DNA of 64,000 nucleotides from UMGS172 sp045651745 (GTDB lineage Bacteria; Bacillota; Clostridia; Oscillospirales; Acutalibacteraceae), in the NCBI GenBank assembly GCA_045651745.1, contig JAZRSW010000039.1, forward strand, positions 1 to 64,000, read 5' to 3'. The translations under genes were made by a program, and so were the position numbers. The notes under the pieces were generated by a model. It searched no databases. It saw only the letters and a program-made list of their open reading frames with translations, and was not told the origin of the DNA. Position 1 is the first letter of the stretch. Each line of letters opens with the position of its first letter. Positions 34,839 to 43,849 of the stretch are shown piece after piece.

Positions 34839-36113
34839 ATGTCTTTTAATAAAGAACAAAACGGTGTATCTTATTCCTTTATTAACACATCGCGTTTTAA
34901 AACAACCTTGATTTCGGTAGGATTTTATTTGCCGTTAACCAAAGATGCCGCCGCAAACGCTCTCGCTTTAAGGCTTATGAAAAGCGGAACTTTGAATTTG
35001 CCCGACACTTATTCTTTCAACCGCAAATTAGCGTCCCTTTACGGTGCAAAGGTGTCTGCCTGGGTTTCCAAAGTCGGTGACTATCAGGAACTTCGTTTGG
35101 GAATTGCCGTGAATGACGATAAATTTTCCTTAAACGGTGAACAGACTGTCACCGAGGCTGCCGACCTTATTTGTGATATGATTTTCAGCCGTTTTTTATC
35201 GGGCAAATCATACCCCACCGATGCCATAGAACGCGAAAAGCGTCTTCAATGCGAGGCAATCGCAAGCAAAATAAATGAAAAACGCCTATACGCCCGTAAC
35301 AGATTAGAAGAAATTATGTGTGAAAATGAGCCTTACGGTCTTGCCATCGAGGGAAGTGTTGAAGAAACCTCGTCACTTACTGCCGACGATATCAATACCG
35401 CACTAAAAAGGCTTATTAACACTTCCTTTATCTCGGTGCAGGTCGTCGGTGAGAAAGAACCTGACGGATTTTATGAACGCTTGACCGAGTGTTTGGAAAA
35501 ATCTGACCGACAGTTTGACGGTATTAAATCCGACATCGTTCTTCCCGCAGGTGAAATTAAGCGTGTGACCGAAACAATGCCGGTAAAACAAGGCAAACTT
35601 GTTTTAGGCTTCCGCTCCGAAAGTGCAGGAAACGACCGCGAAACCGTTGCCACTTTAGTTATGTGCGATATTTTCGGCGGTGGTCCGTACTCAAAACTAT
35701 TCTGCAACGTTCGTGAAAAAATGAGTCTTTGTTACTATTGCTCTGCCCGTGCAGTACGCAGAAAAGGTTTGATTATTGTTGACAGCGGAGTCGAGGACAG
35801 CAATATCGACTCTGCCGAAAAGGCAATTTTGGCACAACTCCAAGATATGAAAAACGGTAATTTTACCGAAAAAGAACTTGAATTTTCGAAATTGTCGTTG
35901 TGCGATTCAATAAACTCGGTTGAGTCCGACCAAAACTCACTTTTGCATTGGTATGCCGCGCGCTCGTTGGAGAAAAACCCCGCAACGCCCTCAGAACTTT
36001 GCGAGCTTATTAAAAGCATTACTGCCGAGGATATTAAAAAAGCCGCCGAGAACTTCTTGCTCGACACGGTTTACACCTTACGTCCCGACGGCACTATAAA
36101 GGAGGAAGAATAA
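34839..36113 (+). CDS. yfmF: M16-like peptidase subunit lacking the zinc motif (YfmF)
   Basis: A 424-residue M16 (pitrilysin-like) family protein without the HxxEH zinc-binding motif; at the corresponding position it reads ALALRLMKSGT. The C-terminal half keeps the family region GGGPYSKLFCNVREKMSLCYYCSA. It is the non-catalytic partner of the following gene. Pairs of this type (YmfF/YmfH in Bacillus, annotated as YfmF/YfmH) are linked to modification of elongation factor P. AAAGGAG lies upstream of the ATG. It overlaps yfmH by one base. Cytoplasmic; no signal peptide. Confidence 0.88.
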   Translation: MSFNKEQNGVSYSFINTSRFKTTLISVGFYLPLTKDAAANALALRLMKSGTLNLPDTYSFNRKLASLYGAKVSAWVSKVGDYQELRLGIAVNDDKFSLNGEQTVTEAADLICDMIFSRFLSGKSYPTDAIEREKRLQCEAIASKINEKRLYARNRLEEIMCENEPYGLAIEGSVEETSSLTADDINTALKRLINTSFISVQVVGEKEPDGFYERLTECLEKSDRQFDGIKSDIVLPAGEIKRVTETMPVKQGKLVLGFRSESAGNDRETVATLVMCDIFGGGPYSKLFCNVREKMSLCYYCSARAVRRKGLIIVDSGVEDSNIDSAEKAILAQLQDMKNGNFTEKELEFSKLSLCDSINSVESDQNSLLHWYAARSLEKNPATPSELCELIKSITAEDIKKAAENFLLDTVYTLRPDGTIKEEE

Positions 36114-37384
36114 TGAGTTTTACTACCCAAAAAATACATTGCGAAACCGCAAACGAGTCCTGCATTAAAGCCATTCATTCCTCCGGGCTCAAAATTTATA
36201 TTGCCGAAAAACCCGATTTTAACGTAAACTACGCTATTTTCGGCACTCATTACGGCTCGGTTGACACCGAATTCTCACTGGGTAATGAACCTATGCAAAC
36301 CGTTCCCGAGGGAATTGCTCACTTCTTGGAGCATAAACTTTTTGAGGGTGAGGACGGCGATGCTTTCGAAAAATACGCCGTAACCGGTGCTTCGGCAAAC
36401 GCCTACACCTCTTTTGACCGCACCTGCTATCTTTTCAGTTGTTCAGAAAAGTTTTACGAGAACCTTGACATTCTTTTGGACTTTGTAAGTTCACCCTATT
36501 TCACCCCCGAAACCGTCCAAAAAGAGCAAGGAATTATCGGTCAGGAAATCAGAATGTATGAGGATGTTCCGGGGTGGCGTGTGTTATTTAATTTATTGCG
36601 AATTATGTACCACAACCACCCTGTTAAAGTGGAAATCGCAGGCACGGTAGAGTCGATTGCCGAAATCACCGACAAAACCCTTTATGATTGCTATCGCACG
36701 TTTTATAATCCATCAAATATGTTCCTCTGCCTTGCAGGAAACTTTGCTCCCGATAAGGTTTTAGAGATGGTTGACCAAAAAATCAAGGCTGACGAAACAA
36801 AAGAAATTCACCGTTCTGAATTCAGTGAACCTGATACATTGGTTGACACCTACTGTGAACAAATTATGACGGTATCACAGCCTTTGTTTGTGGTTGGTAT
36901 TAAAAACAACGCATTAAAACTCAACCGCACTCAAAAGGACATTATAGCAACCGAACTTTTGCTTGAAGTGGTGGCAGGCAAACTTTCTCCGCTTTATAAC
37001 CGCCTTTTAGCCGACGGTCTTATCAACAACAAATTCGGCACGGAATTTTTCTACGGTCACGGTTATTCGGCACTTTTATTTGACGGTGAATCCAAAGACC
37101 CCGAAGCCGTAAAGCAAGCCATTATTTCGGAACTTGAAGCGGTCGCCAAAAACGGCGTTGACCCATCACTTTTTGAGGACGCCCGCCGTCAGTTCTACGG
37201 TGAAGAAATCCGTGGTTTTAACGATACCGAAGAAATTGTAGACGGTCTTGTTGAATGTGCTATGAACGGTTTTGAGCCTTTTGAAACGCTTGAAGTTTTA
37301 AAGTCGCTCACCGCCGACGATATTACCGAAAAAGCAAAGTCACTTGACCTTTCTCTTACCGCGTTATCAGTTGTGAAAAAGTAA
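36113..37384 (+). CDS. yfmH: M16 family zinc peptidase (YfmH)
   Basis: A 423-residue catalytic M16 peptidase. The inverted zinc motif is HFLEHKLFEG (HxxEH, about residue 69), followed downstream by the third ligand region (EQGIIGQEIRMYED). Other family wording: SANAYTSFDRTCYLFSC and YNPSNMFLCLAGNF. It probably forms a heterodimer with the preceding inactive homologue, as in other M16B pairs. GAGGAAGAA precedes the ATG, which overlaps the yfmF stop. A hairpin follows. Confidence 0.92.
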   Translation: MSFTTQKIHCETANESCIKAIHSSGLKIYIAEKPDFNVNYAIFGTHYGSVDTEFSLGNEPMQTVPEGIAHFLEHKLFEGEDGDAFEKYAVTGASANAYTSFDRTCYLFSCSEKFYENLDILLDFVSSPYFTPETVQKEQGIIGQEIRMYEDVPGWRVLFNLLRIMYHNHPVKVEIAGTVESIAEITDKTLYDCYRTFYNPSNMFLCLAGNFAPDKVLEMVDQKIKADETKEIHRSEFSEPDTLVDTYCEQIMTVSQPLFVVGIKNNALKLNRTQKDIIATELLLEVVAGKLSPLYNRLLADGLINNKFGTEFFYGHGYSALLFDGESKDPEAVKQAIISELEAVAKNGVDPSLFEDARRQFYGEEIRGFNDTEEIVDGLVECAMNGFEPFETLEVLKSLTADDITEKAKSLDLSLTALSVVKK

Positions 37385-37420
37385 ATATAAAAAATTTATA
37401 AACTTTTTAAAAAAATATTA

Positions 37421-37448
37421 AAATACCCCTTTTCTAAAAGGGGTATTT
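37421..37448. terminator. Perfect hairpin after yfmH
   Basis: AAATACCCCTTTT (37421-37433) and AAAAGGGGTATTT (37436-37448) form a perfect 13-bp stem. No long T-run follows on the + strand beyond the stem's own ATTT, so termination may be partial. A TATAAT at 37453-37458 just after it could be part of the lgt promoter but has no clear -35. Confidence 0.6.
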
Positions 37449-37498
37449 AGTATATAATAGAGTAAATGTAGTTTATCTTTGAGAGGATGTTTTTAAAA

Positions 37499-38503
37499 AT
37501 GCCTTCTGACACTTATCACGTTACGATTTTTGGAATAGATTTAACCTTTGATTCAGTTGCTTTCACTTTGCCGATTGGCAACGGTTGGAATATTTATTGG
37601 TATGGTATTTGTATTGCTTTGGCTTTTTTGGTTGCCGTCATTTACGGATTTACCAAAGCTCGAAAGTTCGATATCGACCCCGACCGTTTGACCGACGTTG
37701 TATTGGTTACCGCACCGTTGGCTATTTTGTTCGCTCGAATTTATTACATAATTTTCGACCCCGACCCCAAGGCAAAAATCGAATCGGTTAAGGATTTTTT
37801 CGGCCTTTCGGGAAGTTCGGGCGTTGCAGGTCTTGCAATTTACGGCGCTGTTATTGGCGCAGTTGTCGTTGGCTTTTTAATGTGTAAATTGCGCAAAGTC
37901 AACGTTCTTGACGCTTTCGATTTAGCCGCAATTTGCTTTTTGCCCGCCCAAGCCATCGGTCGTTGGGGCAACTTCTTTAACCAAGAGGCTTTCGGCTCGT
38001 TGACAGGTAGCAGTTGGTGGGGTATGACAAGTGAAAGCACCGTTGCGGAAGTTGGTGAAGGTTTAGTTCACCCTTGCTTTTTATACGAATCAATTTGGTG
38101 CATAATAGGTTTTGTTTTACTGCATTTATTAAGCAAAAAACGTAAATTCAAAGGTCAATTGGCACTGTCCTACGGCGTATGGTACGGTTTAGGCAGAATG
38201 TTTATCGAAGGCTTGCGCACCGACAGTCTTTACTGGGGTCCGTTGAGAATTTCACAGTGGATTTCGGGCGCGCTCTTGCTTTCTTGCGGTATTGCTTTGA
38301 TTGTAATTTTCACCAGAATGAAGACCGCTAAAAACGATTTGACTTATGAGTCAATGTTCGACGATATTGAGGATACTACGGTCACCACGCTTTACTACGA
38401 GGGTAACGAAACTGAAACATCTGACGCGGTTGAAGAAGAGACCGCCGAAATCGAAAAAACCGTAGAAACTACCGAAACCGAAGAAGAAAAAGAGGAAGAA
38501 TAA
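37499..38503 (+). CDS. lgt: Prolipoprotein diacylglyceryl transferase with acidic C-terminal tail
   Basis: A polytopic membrane enzyme that attaches diacylglycerol from phosphatidylglycerol to the lipobox cysteine of prolipoproteins. Motifs: GNGWNIYWYGICIALAFL near the start, GLAIYGAVIGA, and the signature AIGRWGNFFNQEAFGS with essential Arg and Asn; a later GLRTDSLYWGPLRISQ holds the second conserved Arg. About seven helices are visible. The last 55 or so residues form a highly acidic Glu/Thr-rich tail (about 38340-38500) not found in standard Lgt of 260-290 residues. GAGAGG lies upstream; the ATG at 37499 has better spacing than one at 37487. Overlaps folD by one base. Confidence 0.93.
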   Translation: MPSDTYHVTIFGIDLTFDSVAFTLPIGNGWNIYWYGICIALAFLVAVIYGFTKARKFDIDPDRLTDVVLVTAPLAILFARIYYIIFDPDPKAKIESVKDFFGLSGSSGVAGLAIYGAVIGAVVVGFLMCKLRKVNVLDAFDLAAICFLPAQAIGRWGNFFNQEAFGSLTGSSWWGMTSESTVAEVGEGLVHPCFLYESIWCIIGFVLLHLLSKKRKFKGQLALSYGVWYGLGRMFIEGLRTDSLYWGPLRISQWISGALLLSCGIALIVIFTRMKTAKNDLTYESMFDDIEDTTVTTLYYEGNETETSDAVEEETAEIEKTVETTETEEEKEEE

Positions 38504-39357
38504 TGGCACAAATTATAAGCGGAAAAGTTATTTCTGCCGCAGTTAAAGAAAGAATTGCTACCGAAGTTGAAGTTTTAAAATCCAAAGGCACTACTCCCGG
38601 TCTTGCCGTCATAATTGTCGGCACTGACCCTGCTTCACAAGTTTATGTCGGCTCGAAAGAGCGTACCTGCATTGAACTTGGAATGTATTCCGAAAAATAT
38701 GAATTACCCGAAGAAACAACCAATGAAGAGTTGTTGGCTTTGATTGAGCGTTTGAATAATGACGATAAAATCCACGGTATACTTTGTCAGTTGCCATTAC
38801 CCAAACATCTTGACGAAAAGAAGGTCATTGACGCGATAATTCCCGAAAAGGACGTTGATGCATTCCACGTGCAGAATGTCGGCAAAATTATGATTGGTGA
38901 TTATGATTTTCTGCCCTGCACTCCCGCGGGAATAATGGAAATGCTTAAATACAGCAATATCGACCCTAAAGGTAAACACTGTGTGATTATCGGCAGAAGT
39001 AACATTGTGGGCAAACCGATGGCAATGCTTATGCTCCACGCTGATGCAACCGTCACTATCTGCCATTCGAGAACCGTTAACCTTAAAGAAATTTGCAAAG
39101 AGGCTGATATTTTGGTAGCCTCGGTCGGCAGACCGAAGTTTGTCACTGCCGATATGGTAAAGCCGGGTGCCGTTGTTATCGACGTTGGTATCAACCGCGA
39201 CGAAAACGGTAAGCTTTGCGGCGATGTAGATTACGAAAATGTCGAGCCGTTATGTTCGGCTATTACCCCCGTACCGGGCGGTGTTGGTCCTATGACCATT
39301 GCAATGCTGATGCAAAACACCCTAACCTCTGCAAAACGCAGTGCAAACGCAAAATAA
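38503..39357 (+). CDS. folD: Bifunctional methylenetetrahydrofolate dehydrogenase/cyclohydrolase
   Basis: A 284-residue FolD that interconverts 5,10-methylene-, methenyl- and 10-formyl-tetrahydrofolate using NADP. Motifs: SQVYVGSKERTCIELGM with the catalytic Tyr-x-x-x-Lys, GILCQLPLPKHLD, PEKDVDAFHVQN, FLPCTPAGIMEML, IGRSNIVGKPMAMLML and TPVPGGVGPMTIAMLMQNT. Complete and normal in length. The ATG overlaps the lgt stop (TAATG), so translation is probably coupled. Folate one-carbon use connects it to glyA at 61-62 kb. Confidence 0.97.
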   Translation: MAQIISGKVISAAVKERIATEVEVLKSKGTTPGLAVIIVGTDPASQVYVGSKERTCIELGMYSEKYELPEETTNEELLALIERLNNDDKIHGILCQLPLPKHLDEKKVIDAIIPEKDVDAFHVQNVGKIMIGDYDFLPCTPAGIMEMLKYSNIDPKGKHCVIIGRSNIVGKPMAMLMLHADATVTICHSRTVNLKEICKEADILVASVGRPKFVTADMVKPGAVVIDVGINRDENGKLCGDVDYENVEPLCSAITPVPGGVGPMTIAMLMQNTLTSAKRSANAK

Positions 39358-39383
39358 TGAATTTTAAAAGGATGTGACCGAAA

Positions 39384-40058
39384 ATGAAAAAATTGTTCCC
39401 GATTTTTATGGTAATAATTTTATGCCTTGTTGCAGTTTTGCCGGCTTCAGCTTCGGTCACCGAACATACCGTCGGCGGTGTAAAGTTCAGCCTTAACTCA
39501 GGGTTTGAAATTATGACTGATGAGGATTTAACCCAATCTAGTTCGGTTGAAGGGTTAATTTTCGTCGCGATGTCTAAAGACGGCAAGCACCAAATTCAAT
39601 GCCGTCGCACCGTCACCGATTTTTCAACAAATATGAAATCGTTTAAAACGCTTTCGCCCGAACATTTAGCACCCGTAGGGCAAGAGTTGTTCCCTGAAGG
39701 ATATGATACTGCCGAATTCGGTCAGGAAATTTACTTAAAACAGACCACGTTCAGTGACGGCAACTACAAAGCGGTTTACGTCACCGTTTCGGATAATAAC
39801 CTTTACACGTTTGCATATTTTGGCACTGACCCCACAAAAATCGGCGAGTTTATGGGTACTGTCAAACTTCCCGAAACCAAGCAGAAAAATAACGTCAATG
39901 TGCTTATGATAGTTATTTTGTCATTGAGTATTGCTGCTTTCTTGGTTGTGATAATTTTACTCGTTAAATCGTTTGTTAGAGATTACCGCCATCGCAAGAT
40001 GGAACAAAGTGAAAATATTGTAAGTAATTACATTAAAATCAAACGTAGAAAATATTAA
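39384..40058 (+). CDS. Exported protein with C-terminal membrane anchor, unknown function
   Basis: A 224-residue protein with a signal peptide (MKKLFPIFMVIILCLVAVLPASAS, cleavage after ASA predicted), an extracytoplasmic domain of about 140 residues, a membrane helix (about 172-194) and a short lysine/arginine-rich cytoplasmic tail. The outer domain (VGGVKFSLNSGFEIMT and following) is a compact beta-rich sequence I do not recognise. AAAGGATGTGA precedes the ATG at a rather long distance. It is the last gene after lgt-folD and is followed by a terminator. Confidence 0.75.
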   Translation: MKKLFPIFMVIILCLVAVLPASASVTEHTVGGVKFSLNSGFEIMTDEDLTQSSSVEGLIFVAMSKDGKHQIQCRRTVTDFSTNMKSFKTLSPEHLAPVGQELFPEGYDTAEFGQEIYLKQTTFSDGNYKAVYVTVSDNNLYTFAYFGTDPTKIGEFMGTVKLPETKQKNNVNVLMIVILSLSIAAFLVVIILLVKSFVRDYRHRKMEQSENIVSNYIKIKRRKY

Positions 40059-40071
40059 TACACAATAAACC

Positions 40072-40110
40072 AACAACCCCAAGGATAGTTAAACCTTGGG
40101 GTTGTTTTTT
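40072..40110. terminator. Intrinsic terminator between folD operon and spoIIE
   Basis: AACAACCCCAAGG (40072-40084) pairs with CCTTGGGGTTGTT (40094-40106), followed by T residues on the + strand. It ends the + operon; the convergent spoIIE stop lies within its downstream edge. Confidence 0.88.
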
Positions 40111-42418
40111 ATACTGCCTTGCCGATTATGGCGGCAAATACCGTTATATCATCGTCGTGTCCGTCACGTCTGCGACGTCGGGCAGCGGTGGCAATACGGT
40201 CTGCAAGTTGCTTTGCACCGCCGTCACCCCACGCCTCAACCTCGGCACAAATCCAGTCCGTACCCTCAGAGCAAACACCGTCCGACATCATTAAAAGTAT
40301 ATCGTCCTCTTTTAGCGTTACAGTGGCTTTATCAAACCCAACCTCGTGTAAAATTCCTGCGGGGAGTGATTTACACTCTGCCCTGCCTGTGTGTCCGCTT
40401 CGACGAACAATTGTCGGTGCCGAACCTGCCTTAAACATTTCGGTTTTGCCGTTATAAAGGTCAACCGCGGTTATGTCCAAAGTCGCCAACGACTCGTCGG
40501 TCGATTTATAAAGCATTGCCGAGTTGACAAGCCTCAAAGTACAGTCGTAACCAAAGCCTGCCTTTATAAGACGCTCGGTTAACCCCGCGGTCATTGCACT
40601 GTCAACCGCCGCACGACCGCCACTTCCCATTCCGTCACTGATTATCACGACCAACTTACCGTGTCCGTCATAAAAGTAACGGCAGGTGTCCCCGCAATGG
40701 GTCATTTCACCTTGATTAAATTGTGTCACCCCACATTCTACCGAAAAAACCGCCTTTTCGGTAACCGTAATATAACAACCGCTACCGCAACGGTTAACTT
40801 CGGGCGGTTCGAAGTCACGCTCACAGACTTCTTCAATACGTTGTAAAACTTTCAGGCGGTTAATCGGCATTTCGGGTAAATTTTGAAGACTTATTTCAAC
40901 CGTCAATCTACCATATTTATCTACAACACAACTGCACTCGTCAGCGTTCATGCCCAGCTCTTTTAAAGAGGCGGAAACCCGCCCTGCAAGTTCAACGTCA
41001 TAACTTTGTGCGGTGCGGAATTCCTCGGATAACTCTAAAAGCATATCGGCTATGCCTTCCATCTGGTCGGACACGACGCCACGCATTTCACCCACCCGTT
41101 TTTCAGCCGAAACCGAACTCAAAAAATCGGTATAATGGCGTGATAATGAGTCCTCAAAACGTTCTAACCTCAAGCAACGTTCGGTGAATTCTTCGGGTGC
41201 TTCGGCAAGGTTTATGGGACGGCACCGACGAACAGCATCACTTAACGCCAACGCCGCATCGACCGTCGTGGTACGTTGCTTTTCCCAACAATAAACGTGG
41301 AACGAACAACCTTTACAGGCATCGTTCTCTATTTTATGTAATACGTTTGCAAAATTTGGACGTACTGTTACGGCAAGACACCGCGCAACATCCTCCACCG
41401 TTTCAGAAACACCGTGCAAGGCTTGTGATGCGAATTTCAACCGCATCGTTAACGTACGCCTTAAACCCTTCATATCGGGTGTTACAGTTTTCGGCGAAAT
41501 GACCGTACTGATAGGCGAGGTCACGGTTTTGGGCAAAATCAAAAATATCAACACTGCCGTTGTAACCTCAACGAGCATTATTAGTGACTGCACCGTCGCG
41601 CCCGAAACCATAACCCAACCAAGCGGTACTATAACGGCGGTTATGGCGGTAATAATTTTACCAAACCCCGAAAATACACCGCTTAAAAGCGCGACAAAAC
41701 AAAACCCCAACGCCGCCGAAGGCTCGCCACCCGACAAAATGACCGCCGCTGACAAACTAACACCCGCTACGGCTGAAATTCCCACCCGCGCATAGCGTGA
41801 AGTCAGCAAAACACAGGCAAACCCTAAAATATAACCAATTGATATTCCGTCAAATCGCAACGAGAAAAACGAAATTAAACAAAGGCTGACTGTTATCAAT
41901 AATGATGCTGTTTGCTCTAAACTTACCCCTGCCCTAAACTGACGGATGTTCGACGATTTGCTTATAAAATAAGCACCGCCACCTGCAATCAACCCTTCGG
42001 CTAATGCTAACAGTCCACCGTTAAGAAATTGGGCGCCCGACGAGGCAACGCCGACCCCTGCAATAATTGCAAAAGCAGTAATGCCCGACCACAAAGCGCT
42101 TTTCCCAATCCCTTTAATTCCTGCTAAAATAAACCTAATAACCGTTATAGCAAGCAAAGCGACAGTATATCGCAAGGTGGAAATGCTTTCAAGCGGTAAA
42201 AAACACCCAAAAGCCGAGCCGACCGTTGCCGCCAATATGTACTTCAACGGCACGCCTGCCGTCAATGCTGCGCCCAACGGCGTGACGCCGCCGACGAGTC
42301 CTGCTATTGCCATAAAAAAGCCTAAAACGGCAACTGCAATTTGCTTCGCGACACCCTCTAAACGCTCGGTTGTCTTAACCCACCATTTATCCCCTACTGC
42401 GGTTACTTCCTTAATCAT
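40109..42418 (-). CDS. spoIIE: Stage II sporulation protein E, membrane PP2C phosphatase
   Basis: A 769-residue SpoIIE. The N-terminal 320 or so residues hold about ten membrane helices; a central FtsZ-interacting/oligomerisation region follows (with an ENDACKGCSFHVYCWEKQ cysteine cluster), and the C-terminal PP2C-type phosphatase domain has VVIISDGMGSGGRAA, LDITAVDLYNGKTEMFKAGSAP and LMMSDGVCSEGTD with the metal-binding aspartates. It dephosphorylates SpoIIAA to activate sigma-F in the forespore and acts at the polar septum. AAAGGAAG sits eight bases before the ATG at 42418. Its presence argues strongly that the host forms spores or recently did. Confidence 0.95.
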   Translation of the reverse strand: MIKEVTAVGDKWWVKTTERLEGVAKQIAVAVLGFFMAIAGLVGGVTPLGAALTAGVPLKYILAATVGSAFGCFLPLESISTLRYTVALLAITVIRFILAGIKGIGKSALWSGITAFAIIAGVGVASSGAQFLNGGLLALAEGLIAGGGAYFISKSSNIRQFRAGVSLEQTASLLITVSLCLISFFSLRFDGISIGYILGFACVLLTSRYARVGISAVAGVSLSAAVILSGGEPSAALGFCFVALLSGVFSGFGKIITAITAVIVPLGWVMVSGATVQSLIMLVEVTTAVLIFLILPKTVTSPISTVISPKTVTPDMKGLRRTLTMRLKFASQALHGVSETVEDVARCLAVTVRPNFANVLHKIENDACKGCSFHVYCWEKQRTTTVDAALALSDAVRRCRPINLAEAPEEFTERCLRLERFEDSLSRHYTDFLSSVSAEKRVGEMRGVVSDQMEGIADMLLELSEEFRTAQSYDVELAGRVSASLKELGMNADECSCVVDKYGRLTVEISLQNLPEMPINRLKVLQRIEEVCERDFEPPEVNRCGSGCYITVTEKAVFSVECGVTQFNQGEMTHCGDTCRYFYDGHGKLVVIISDGMGSGGRAAVDSAMTAGLTERLIKAGFGYDCTLRLVNSAMLYKSTDESLATLDITAVDLYNGKTEMFKAGSAPTIVRRSGHTGRAECKSLPAGILHEVGFDKATVTLKEDDILLMMSDGVCSEGTDWICAEVEAWGDGGAKQLADRIATAARRRRRDGHDDDITVFAAIIGKAV

Positions 42419-42450
42419 GTTAATACTTCCTTTATTTTGTAGGTGATAAC

Positions 42451-42484
42451 AGTATACTATGTTTTGTCTGCGGTATTTTGTCAC
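42451..42484 (-). promoter_or_regulatory. Possible long-spacer (Spo0A-type) promoter of spoIIE
   Basis: On the - strand GTGACA (42479-42484) and TATACT (42451-42456) are separated by 22 bases. Spo0A-dependent sigma-A promoters such as B. subtilis spoIIG and spoIIE also have spacers of 21-22 bases. Clear Spo0A boxes are not seen, only weak TTTTGTC repeats on the + strand at 42463-42469 and 42476-42482. Confidence 0.35.
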
Positions 42485-42611
42485 AGTCAGACGTTGAATT
42501 TTAAATTGTTTTGCAAATAAAAGTCAAAAAACACCGCTTACACTTGGCAAAGAAGTTCAGATTTAGTTGTGCACCTGTAAAACATCCTTACGAGGTTAAG
42601 GCGATATAATT

Positions 42612-43640
42612 TTAAAACGTTTCCTCTTTTACGGTTTCCGCTTGCCCGTATTTTATTTCGAGCAAGGTTTTTACTGTGATTGTGATTAGCGGTGCTAAAA
42701 GAACGCCGACCGCGCCGAACAATTTTAATCCTAAAAACGTTATCGCCAGACTGAAAACGGGGTGTATTCCTAACTTGTCGCCGATGATTTTCGGGTCAAT
42801 TACGTTGCGAATTGTGGCAATTAAAACATATAGTATTGCAAGACCGATGGCTCTTTCGGGATTACCGCTCAATGCTGAAAAAATTGCCCACGGAATAAGC
42901 ACCGCACCTAGACCTACCACCGGCAAAATATCAATAAGTGCGATGGCAAAGGCGATTATCAGCGCATATTTTACCTTTAACACCGAAAGTCCTAAAACCA
43001 GTTCAGAAAAAGTAATAATCAATATCAGTAAATAGCCTTTTAAAAGTTTGCCCACTCGTTTTAAAACGTTATCTTTGATATAATCGAATTTTTTTATTAT
43101 TTTTTCGGGTATAATTGAGTTCATATACTCGGTGAAAGCAGTATAATCCTTTGCAATATAAACGCTGGCGATTATCATTACCGCCGTTGACAGTAAAAAT
43201 GATGGGATACCGCTTGCAAAGTTTGTTGCAATTTCGGTAGCGCCGACACCTAATTTTTCAACTGCCGATTTTAATGCAGTAGTGGGCATATCCTTTAACC
43301 AGCCGTTGCCATTGTCGGACATTTTGCCCATTATGGAACTTATGCGGTTAATAATGGCTGTGAGTTGGGTGGAAATCGTGTCGAAATATGTCGGCAAAGA
43401 GGTTAAAAAGTCGGTCAGTTGTATATAAAGCAACCGTGCAAGCCAAACCGTTATGCCGATTGCGATAGCGTATACTATCAGCACCAATGCTACTGAAACG
43501 GGGTTGCGTTTTATTTTAAACTTGCGGTGAAGCAGGTTGACTAACGGTTGTAAACTCAAAACCAAAGCGCCTGCCAACAAAAAGGGCAACAACGGACCGA
43601 AGAAAAGTTTAAATGAAAGATATATTAAGCCGATTATCAA
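42612..43640 (-). CDS. AI-2E family transporter/YtvI-like sporulation membrane protein
   Basis: A membrane protein of about 342 residues with some eight helices, belonging to the AI-2E/PerM family; the wording LLPFLLAGALVLSLQPLVNLL, KVKYALIIAFAIALIDILPVVGLGAVLIPWAI and VLIATIRNVIDPKIIGDKLGIHPVFSL is diagnostic. Spore-formers carry YtvI-type members, which may fit its place beside spoIIE. The start is uncertain: the frame's first standard start is a TTG at 43640 with no Shine-Dalgarno, whereas an ATT at 43667 has AAAGGA nine bases upstream and restores the usual N-terminal helix. A good -35 element lies upstream at 43749-43754. Confidence 0.85.
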   Translation of the reverse strand: MIIGLIYLSFKLFFGPLLPFLLAGALVLSLQPLVNLLHRKFKIKRNPVSVALVLIVYAIAIGITVWLARLLYIQLTDFLTSLPTYFDTISTQLTAIINRISSIMGKMSDNGNGWLKDMPTTALKSAVEKLGVGATEIATNFASGIPSFLLSTAVMIIASVYIAKDYTAFTEYMNSIIPEKIIKKFDYIKDNVLKRVGKLLKGYLLILIITFSELVLGLSVLKVKYALIIAFAIALIDILPVVGLGAVLIPWAIFSALSGNPERAIGLAILYVLIATIRNVIDPKIIGDKLGIHPVFSLAITFLGLKLFGAVGVLLAPLITITVKTLLEIKYGQAETVKEETF

Positions 43641-43725
43641 AGCGTAGAAAACGGCTTTGATAATAATGGCTTTTTGTCCTTTGGTTGTCAGAAAAAATCA
43701 CCACAATTCACAAAAATGTTCCAAT

Positions 43726-43754
43726 TTTTTATTCAATATATATGTTATTGTCAA
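43726..43754 (-). promoter_or_regulatory. Possible promoter for the YtvI-like gene
   Basis: A perfect TTGACA (43749-43754) on the - strand with a weak TAAAAA 17 bases downstream (43726-43731). Confidence 0.35.
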
Positions 43755-43780
43755 ATTATAATAAAATATTAAAAATATGC

Positions 43781-43809
43781 TTGCAATTAATGGTTTAATG
43801 TGGTATAGT
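43781..43809 (+). promoter_or_regulatory. Sigma-A promoter of the ACT protein-hom-lysC operon
   Basis: TTGCAA (43781-43786), 17-base spacer, TATAGT (43804-43809) on the + strand, with a TG dinucleotide two to three bases before the -10. The start would be near 43816, about 35 bases before the first gene. Confidence 0.65.
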
Positions 43810-43849
43810 GTAATTCTCATAAATACAGTGTTTACGGTAGGTGGATGTT

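Noticed and set aside
37439..37458. lgt promoter with TATAAT at 37453-37458
   Set aside because: No -35-like hexamer at acceptable spacing; the upstream region is taken up by a hairpin.
42588..42603. Inverted repeat CCTTA...TAAGG as terminator of the YtvI-like gene
   Set aside because: Only five pairs and no T-run on the - strand.
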